DNA of 64,000 nt, taken from assembly GCF_009604375.1 (NCBI RefSeq), contig NZ_WEGH01000001.1:248001-312000 (forward strand), given 5' to 3'. Source of the DNA: Actinomadura macrotermitis (GTDB lineage Bacteria > Actinomycetota > Actinomycetes > Streptosporangiales > Streptosporangiaceae). Made by a program: the position numbers and the translations under genes. Below are positions 59,327 to 64,000 of the stretch, in pieces; the stretch's first letter is position 1; each line of letters opens with the position of its first letter. The notes beneath the pieces were generated by a model that was given only the letters and a program-made list of their open reading frames with translations, was not told where the DNA came from and ran no database searches.

Positions 59327-62300
59327 ATGACCTCCTCCGCCGAACGGTTCGGGCAGGAACGTCCGACGGACTTCTTCATCAGCTACTCCCCCGCCGACGA
59401 GCGATGGGCGTCCTGGATCGCCTGGCAGCTGGAGGCCGCCGGCCACCGCACCATGATGCAGGCGTGGGACTTCGTGCCCGGCACCAACTTCATCGACTTC
59501 ATGGACCGCGGGCTGTCGGAGGCCAAGGCGGTGATCGCGGTGCTGTCGCGCAACTACCTGCGGTCGCGGTACGGCCGGTGGGAGTGGATGACGGCGCTGC
59601 GCGCCGATCCCGACGACCCGTCCCGCAAGCTGATCACGGTGCGGATCGAGGACTGCCCGATCGACGGCCTGCTGTCCACGATCACCTATGTGGACCTGGT
59701 GGGCGTGGCCGACCCGGGCCGGGCGCGCGACCTGCTGATGCGCCGGATCGGCGAGTCGCTGGCCGGGCACGCCCGCCCGTTCGAGGGCCCGGGCTTCCCC
59801 GGCGGCGGCGAGGGCGCCGCGCCGCCGGCGCCGGTCGTGGTGCAGCCGCGGGTGGTGAGCACGCCGACGGGCCTCGCCGCCGCCGAGACCGGCCAGCCGC
59901 CGATGACCGGCGAGCGGGCGGCGCGGCGCGTCCCGGTGCGGGCGCCGCGCTTCCCGGTGGCGGGCGGCGAGGGCGACGGGCCGCGCGAGCGGCTCAGCGT
60001 CCTGCACGTCCCCGGCCCCCGCTTCGGCCGCACGCTCGGCGGCCCGGACGAGCCGGCGACCGCGACCGAGCTGCAGGACCGGATCTGGAGCGACGTCACC
60101 CGGATGGCCGACGCCGGGGTGCCGCGCCCCGAGCTGCTCGTCGTCACCGGCAACCTCACCCACTCGGGCAGCCGCCGCGAGTTCACCGAGGCGCTGTCGT
60201 TCCTCACCAGCCTGCGCAACCTGCTCGGGCTGGAGGCGCAGCGCGTGGTGGTGGTGCCCGGCACCCACGACGTGACGCGCGCGGCGAGCCAGGCCTACTT
60301 CTCCAGCTGCGAGGCCGACGACATCGAGCCGCAGCCGCCGTACTGGCCGAAGTGGCGGCACTTCGCCACCTTGTTCAAGGACTTCTACCAGGGCCTGGAC
60401 GGCCTGATCTTCGACAGCGCGCAGCCGTGGACGCTGTTCGCGGTGCCGGACCTGAAGGTGGTCGTCGCGGGCCTGAACTCCACGCTCGCCCAGACCCACC
60501 GCGAGCAGGACCGCTACGGGCTGGTCGGCCGCGCGCAGGCCGCCTGGTTCACCGAGCGGCTGCGCGAGTTCGAGGCCGAGGGGTGGCTGCGCCTCGGCGC
60601 GGTCGAGCACAGCCCGGTCGCCGGCGAGCCGGGCGCGCTGCGCGACGCCGCCGAGGCGGGCGCGCTGCTCGGCCGGCACGTCAACCTGTTCCTGCAGGGC
60701 GCCGAGACCGACCTCGGCGGCATCCCCGAGCTGGAGTCCGGGACCCCGTCGCTGCCCTCGCCCGGTCCCGGGCGGCACCAGATCGCGGTGCTGACGCGCG
60801 ACGGCCTGGAGCGCTGGACCCCGGCCGAGCCCGCGCCGCGCCGGCTGGAGCGCGCCTGGATCGACGTGCACGGCACCTTCCCCGTCCCCGACGAGCAGCC
60901 GCCGCCCGAGCCGCCGCAGCTCCCGGCGCCGGTCCCGCGGCCCCGCGACGACGACCCGCGCCCCGACCCGACCGCGCAGCTGCTGGACCGGCTCGCCGAG
61001 GCGTGCGAGACGCGGTTCGAGCGGGCCACGATCCGCCGCGTCGACGCCGACCCGCCGCACCTGCTGCTCACCCACCTGGAGGACGGGTTCGTCCGCCAGT
61101 ACCGGATCGGCGCGCACGTCGGCCGGCCGACCGAGCCCGACGTGGACGCCTTCGTCCGGCACGTGCACGCCGACGGCGCCGACCACGGCTCGGAGCTGGT
61201 CTACCTCGGCCCGCCGCCGCCCCGCACCCTGCGCGACGACGCGCTGCGCCGCGGCGTGCGGCTGCGCAGCCTCACCGAGTTCCAGGGGCTGCTGGACCTG
61301 TCGGAGTACGTGGCCGGGCAGACCGCGCGGCTGGCCACCGGCGGCCTGTACCCGCCGTCGCTGTACGTGCCGCAGCGCTACCGGGAGCTGGACCGGCCCG
61401 CGTCCGCCGAGCCCGGGCAGGACGTCGTCGGCGACGTGCTGCGGCTGCTGGCGGCCGACCACGGCCGGTTCCTGCTGCTCCTCGGCGACTTCGGCCGCGG
61501 CAAGACGTTCGCGCTGCGCGAGCTGGCCCGCCGCATCCCGGCCGAGCTGCCGCACGTCATCCCGATCCTGATCGAGCTGCGCGCCCTGGACAAGGCGCAG
61601 TCGGTGGACGCCCTGGTCGCCGCGCACCTGGCGCACCACGGCGAGGAGCTGATCGACCTCAAGGCGTTCCACTACATGCTGCGCCAGGGCCGCATCGTGC
61701 TGCTGTTCGACGGGTTCGACGAGCTGGTCACCCGGGTCTCCTACGACCAGGCCGCCGACCACCTGGACACGCTGCTGCAGGCCGCGCAGGACAAGGCCAA
61801 GATCGTGGTGGCGGGCCGCACCCAGCACTTCAAGTCGCAGGCGCAGGTGCTGACCGCGCTCGGCGAGCGGGTCGGGGTGCTGCCGCACCGCCGCGTCCTC
61901 GGCCTGGAGGACTTCTCCCCCGCGCAGGTCCGCTCCTACCTGGTCAACCGCTACGCCGACGAGCAGGTCGCCGACGAGCGGCTGCGGCTGCTGGAGGGCA
62001 TCGGGGAGCTGTTCGGCCTGTCGGCCAACCCGCGGATGCTGAGCTTCATCGCCGACCTGCCCGAGGACCGGCTGCGCGCCGTCGCGCAGGCCCGCCACAC
62101 CGTCTCCCCCGCCGACCTGTACCGGGAGATCCTCACCACCTGGCTGACGCACGAGGCGGGCCGGGTCCGCCAGCCCGGCGGGGCGCCCGGCCTGGACGTG
62201 CCGGCGATGTGGGAGGCGGTCACCACGCTCGCGCTGCGCCTGTGGGAGAGCGGCGAGCAGTTCCTGCGGCTGGCCGAGCTGTCCGACATCGCCGACGCCC

Positions 62301-64000
62301 TGACCGGCCTCGCCGGCGGCCGCATGTCGGCGTCGCAGGTGACGCACGCGGTCGGCGCGGGCAGCCTGCTGGTGCGCACCGACGCCGGGCTGTTCGGGTT
62401 CATCCACGGGTCGGTGATGGAGTGGCTGGTGGCCCGGCACCTGGCCGCCGGGTTCGCGGCCGGGGCGGTCCCGGCCGAGCTCGGCCGGCAGGCGCTGACG
62501 CAGCTCACCGTGGACTTCCTGTGCGACCTGGCCGACACCCGCGCCGTCCAGGAGTGGGCGGCCGGGGTGCTGGCCGACGCCGCGGCGCCCGACGCCGCGC
62601 GCAGCAACGCCATCAAGGTCACCACCCGGCTGCGCACGCCCGCCCGCGCCGACCTGCGCGGCGCGAACCTGCAGGGCGAGGACCTGTCCTACCGCGACCT
62701 GCAGGACGTCGACCTGACCGGCGCCGACCTCACCGACGCCCAGCTGGTCGGCGCGAACCTGTCGCGCGCGGTGCTGCGCGACGCGTGCCTGGCCGGAGCG
62801 CGGCTGGACGAGGCCCGCCTCACCGGCGCCGACCTGCGCGGCGCGGACCTGTCGCGGGCCCGGCTGGCCCGCGCCGACCTGCGCGACGCGACCGTCGAGG
62901 GGGGCCGGTGGACGCGCGCCGCGCTGATCGGCGCGACGCTGCCCGACCGGATCGCGCGCGCCCCCGAGCTGTACGAGGCCGCGATCGCGCCCGGCCGCCC
63001 GGTGGAGACCCAGCTCACCCCGGCGGCGGTCGGCGTCCCCTACGGCTTCCACTTCCGCACCAGCCGGCTGCCCCAGCCCCTCGCCTACAGCCCCGGCGGC
63101 GCGATCCTGGCGGTCGGCAGCGAGGACGGCGGGGTGCTGCTCGTCGACGCCGTCACCGGCGCGCCGCTGCGCAACCTGCAGGGCCACCGCGACCGCGCCT
63201 ACGCGGTCGCGTTCGACGCCGCCGGCTCGCTGCTGGCGACCGGCTCGGCCGACGGCACCGTGCGGATCTGGGACCTGGCGACCGGGCACAGCGCGCACAC
63301 CCTCACCGTCCACCCCGAGGGCGTGTGGCCCGTCATCGTCGGCGGCGGCGGGGACGGCCCCGTGCTGGTCGCGGCGGGCGCCGCCGACGGCGTGATCCGC
63401 GTCTGGGACGCCCGCACCGGAGAGCTGCGCCAGGAGCTGCCCGGCCACACCGCGCCCGTCTACACCGCGGTGTTCGACCCGGCGATGACGATGCTGGTCA
63501 CCGGCGACGCGAGCGGCACCCTGCGGGTGTGGGACCTGGCCACCGGCGCGCTCGTGCGCACCCTGGCCGGGCACCGCGGCGCGGTGTTCCGCGCGGTGTT
63601 CCGCCCCGGCGGGTCGCTGCTGGCGGCGGGCGACGAGGCCGGCGTGGTCCGGCTCTGGGACGTCCGCACCGGGGAGATCCGCGGCGAGCTGCTCGGCCAC
63701 ACCGGCCGCGTCTACGCGATCGCCTACCATCCCGGCGGCGACCTGCTGGTCACCGGCGACACCGACGGGTCGCTGCGGCTGTGGGAGGGCGGCGAGCACC
63801 GCCGCACCCTGTCGGGGCACACCGGCGCGATCTACCAGGCGACGTTCAGCCCCGACGGGTCGCGCCTGGCCACCTCCGACAGCGACGGCTCGGTCCGGCT
63901 GTGGGACCCCGCCACCGGGACGCAGCGCCTGGCCCTGGCCGGCCACCGCGGCGCGGTCTGGCCGTTCGCGTTCCGGCCCGACGGCGAGCAGCTGGCCACC
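59327..64000 (+). CDS. TIR - degenerate metallophosphoesterase - NACHT - pentapeptide - WD40 STAND protein (3' end cut off)
   Basis: The frame is open from ATG 59327 to the right edge, giving 1558 residues without a stop. Domains in order: TIR (about 13-145) with DFFISYSPADERW, the BB-loop region DFVPGTNFIDFM and the probable catalytic Glu86 in RWEWMTAL; a Pro/Gly linker; a calcineurin-like domain (about 223-470) lacking most metal ligands; an unassigned alpha/beta region (about 549-690); a NACHT ATPase with Walker A GDFGRGKT (720-727) and Walker B LLFDGFDEL (792-800); pentapeptide repeats (about 1108-1208); then at least seven WD40 repeats (from about 1252). TIR domains of this kind cleave NAD, while NACHT-WD40 proteins are oligomerising sensors. 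A role as an NLR-like defence or cell-death protein is inferred. AAGGA lies 11 nt before the ATG. Confidence 0.9.
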   Translation, partial: MTSSAERFGQERPTDFFISYSPADERWASWIAWQLEAAGHRTMMQAWDFVPGTNFIDFMDRGLSEAKAVIAVLSRNYLRSRYGRWEWMTALRADPDDPSRKLITVRIEDCPIDGLLSTITYVDLVGVADPGRARDLLMRRIGESLAGHARPFEGPGFPGGGEGAAPPAPVVVQPRVVSTPTGLAAAETGQPPMTGERAARRVPVRAPRFPVAGGEGDGPRERLSVLHVPGPRFGRTLGGPDEPATATELQDRIWSDVTRMADAGVPRPELLVVTGNLTHSGSRREFTEALSFLTSLRNLLGLEAQRVVVVPGTHDVTRAASQAYFSSCEADDIEPQPPYWPKWRHFATLFKDFYQGLDGLIFDSAQPWTLFAVPDLKVVVAGLNSTLAQTHREQDRYGLVGRAQAAWFTERLREFEAEGWLRLGAVEHSPVAGEPGALRDAAEAGALLGRHVNLFLQGAETDLGGIPELESGTPSLPSPGPGRHQIAVLTRDGLERWTPAEPAPRRLERAWIDVHGTFPVPDEQPPPEPPQLPAPVPRPRDDDPRPDPTAQLLDRLAEACETRFERATIRRVDADPPHLLLTHLEDGFVRQYRIGAHVGRPTEPDVDAFVRHVHADGADHGSELVYLGPPPPRTLRDDALRRGVRLRSLTEFQGLLDLSEYVAGQTARLATGGLYPPSLYVPQRYRELDRPASAEPGQDVVGDVLRLLAADHGRFLLLLGDFGRGKTFALRELARRIPAELPHVIPILIELRALDKAQSVDALVAAHLAHHGEELIDLKAFHYMLRQGRIVLLFDGFDELVTRVSYDQAADHLDTLLQAAQDKAKIVVAGRTQHFKSQAQVLTALGERVGVLPHRRVLGLEDFSPAQVRSYLVNRYADEQVADERLRLLEGIGELFGLSANPRMLSFIADLPEDRLRAVAQARHTVSPADLYREILTTWLTHEAGRVRQPGGAPGLDVPAMWEAVTTLALRLWESGEQFLRLAELSDIADALTGLAGGRMSASQVTHAVGAGSLLVRTDAGLFGFIHGSVMEWLVARHLAAGFAAGAVPAELGRQALTQLTVDFLCDLADTRAVQEWAAGVLADAAAPDAARSNAIKVTTRLRTPARADLRGANLQGEDLSYRDLQDVDLTGADLTDAQLVGANLSRAVLRDACLAGARLDEARLTGADLRGADLSRARLARADLRDATVEGGRWTRAALIGATLPDRIARAPELYEAAIAPGRPVETQLTPAAVGVPYGFHFRTSRLPQPLAYSPGGAILAVGSEDGGVLLVDAVTGAPLRNLQGHRDRAYAVAFDAAGSLLATGSADGTVRIWDLATGHSAHTLTVHPEGVWPVIVGGGGDGPVLVAAGAADGVIRVWDARTGELRQELPGHTAPVYTAVFDPAMTMLVTGDASGTLRVWDLATGALVRTLAGHRGAVFRAVFRPGGSLLAAGDEAGVVRLWDVRTGEIRGELLGHTGRVYAIAYHPGGDLLVTGDTDGSLRLWEGGEHRRTLSGHTGAIYQATFSPDGSRLATSDSDGSVRLWDPATGTQRLALAGHRGAVWPFAFRPDGEQLAT

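Noticed and set aside
58046..63946. A very long open frame on the minus strand opposite the TIR-NACHT gene
   Set aside because: It is a by-product of high GC content: only its last 405 codons (58046-59263) encode a recognisable protein. The remainder is Arg/Gly/Val/Ala-rich without domain structure, while the opposite strand encodes clear TIR, NACHT and WD40 motifs.

Overview
The window is about 64 kb of very GC-rich DNA (roughly 70-75 percent G+C by eye), tightly packed with genes that use GTG and TTG starts and 4-bp stop/start overlaps. The order xerD - parA - scpA - scpB - rluB - aroH - tyrA - cmk - der, together with GTP-type PEPCK, SoxR, ectABCD and a STAND-type giant protein, points to a filamentous or related actinobacterium. 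My best guess is the Thermomonosporaceae/Actinomadura neighbourhood, but that is inference from gene content, not a search result.

Layout. 1-3.1 kb: a sugar-phosphate pair (HAD beta-phosphoglucomutase-like, cut by the left edge, and a GH65 disaccharide phosphorylase). 3.1-6.8 kb: soxR, then a stress operon of an unusual ClpC-like ATPase and an HdeD-like membrane protein. 6.9-8.9 kb: pckG with three palindromic sites upstream. 8.9-12 kb: a molybdate operon (HTH-TOBE regulator, modA, modB, modC). 12-14.1 kb: an esterase and two small membrane proteins. 14.3-25 kb: the housekeeping block on the minus strand (der, cmk, tyrA, aroH, rluB, scpB, scpA, parA, xerD, ADP-ribose pyrophosphatase, pyrG), followed by a large Ala/Glu/Arg coiled-coil protein. 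27.1-34.8 kb: proline iminopeptidase, then ectoine/5-hydroxyectoine biosynthesis (ectABCD) directly followed by the ectoine uptake system (ehuBCDA), so the cell appears able both to make and to recover this osmolyte. 34.9-38.6 kb: thiolase-like and DUF35 proteins, a second proline iminopeptidase and a nitronate monooxygenase, with a shared palindromic motif. 38.7-43.4 kb: a double glyoxalase-fold protein, class A beta-lactamase, Orn/Lys/Arg decarboxylase and an NAD-dependent epimerase. 43.6-46.7 kb: a redox cluster (YbdK-type ligase, HO-like diiron protein, CDGSH protein, methyltransferase). 46.8-52.7 kb: accessory genes including a TetR-controlled MFS/GNAT pair. 52.9-56.3 kb: uvrB with a DNA-damage-type promoter and an orphan histidine kinase. 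56.4-64 kb: an unrecognised membrane-protein/cupin pair, an ArsB/SLC13-type transporter, and a giant protein that runs off the right edge.

The most striking element is that last gene (59327 to beyond 64000). It encodes an N-terminal TIR domain, a metallophosphoesterase-like domain that has lost nearly all its metal ligands, a NACHT ATPase, pentapeptide repeats and at least seven WD40 repeats. This is the layout of a bacterial NLR/STAND sensor with an NAD-cleaving effector, and it is a candidate anti-phage or cell-suicide system. Its function is inferred from domain order only.

Regulation visible in the sequence includes many strong hairpin terminators, a DasR-like and a Crp-like site at pckG, a PafBC-type promoter at uvrB, a TetR operator, and at least five genes whose start codon lies 6-8 nt after a TANNNT box without a ribosome-binding site (probable leaderless mRNAs).
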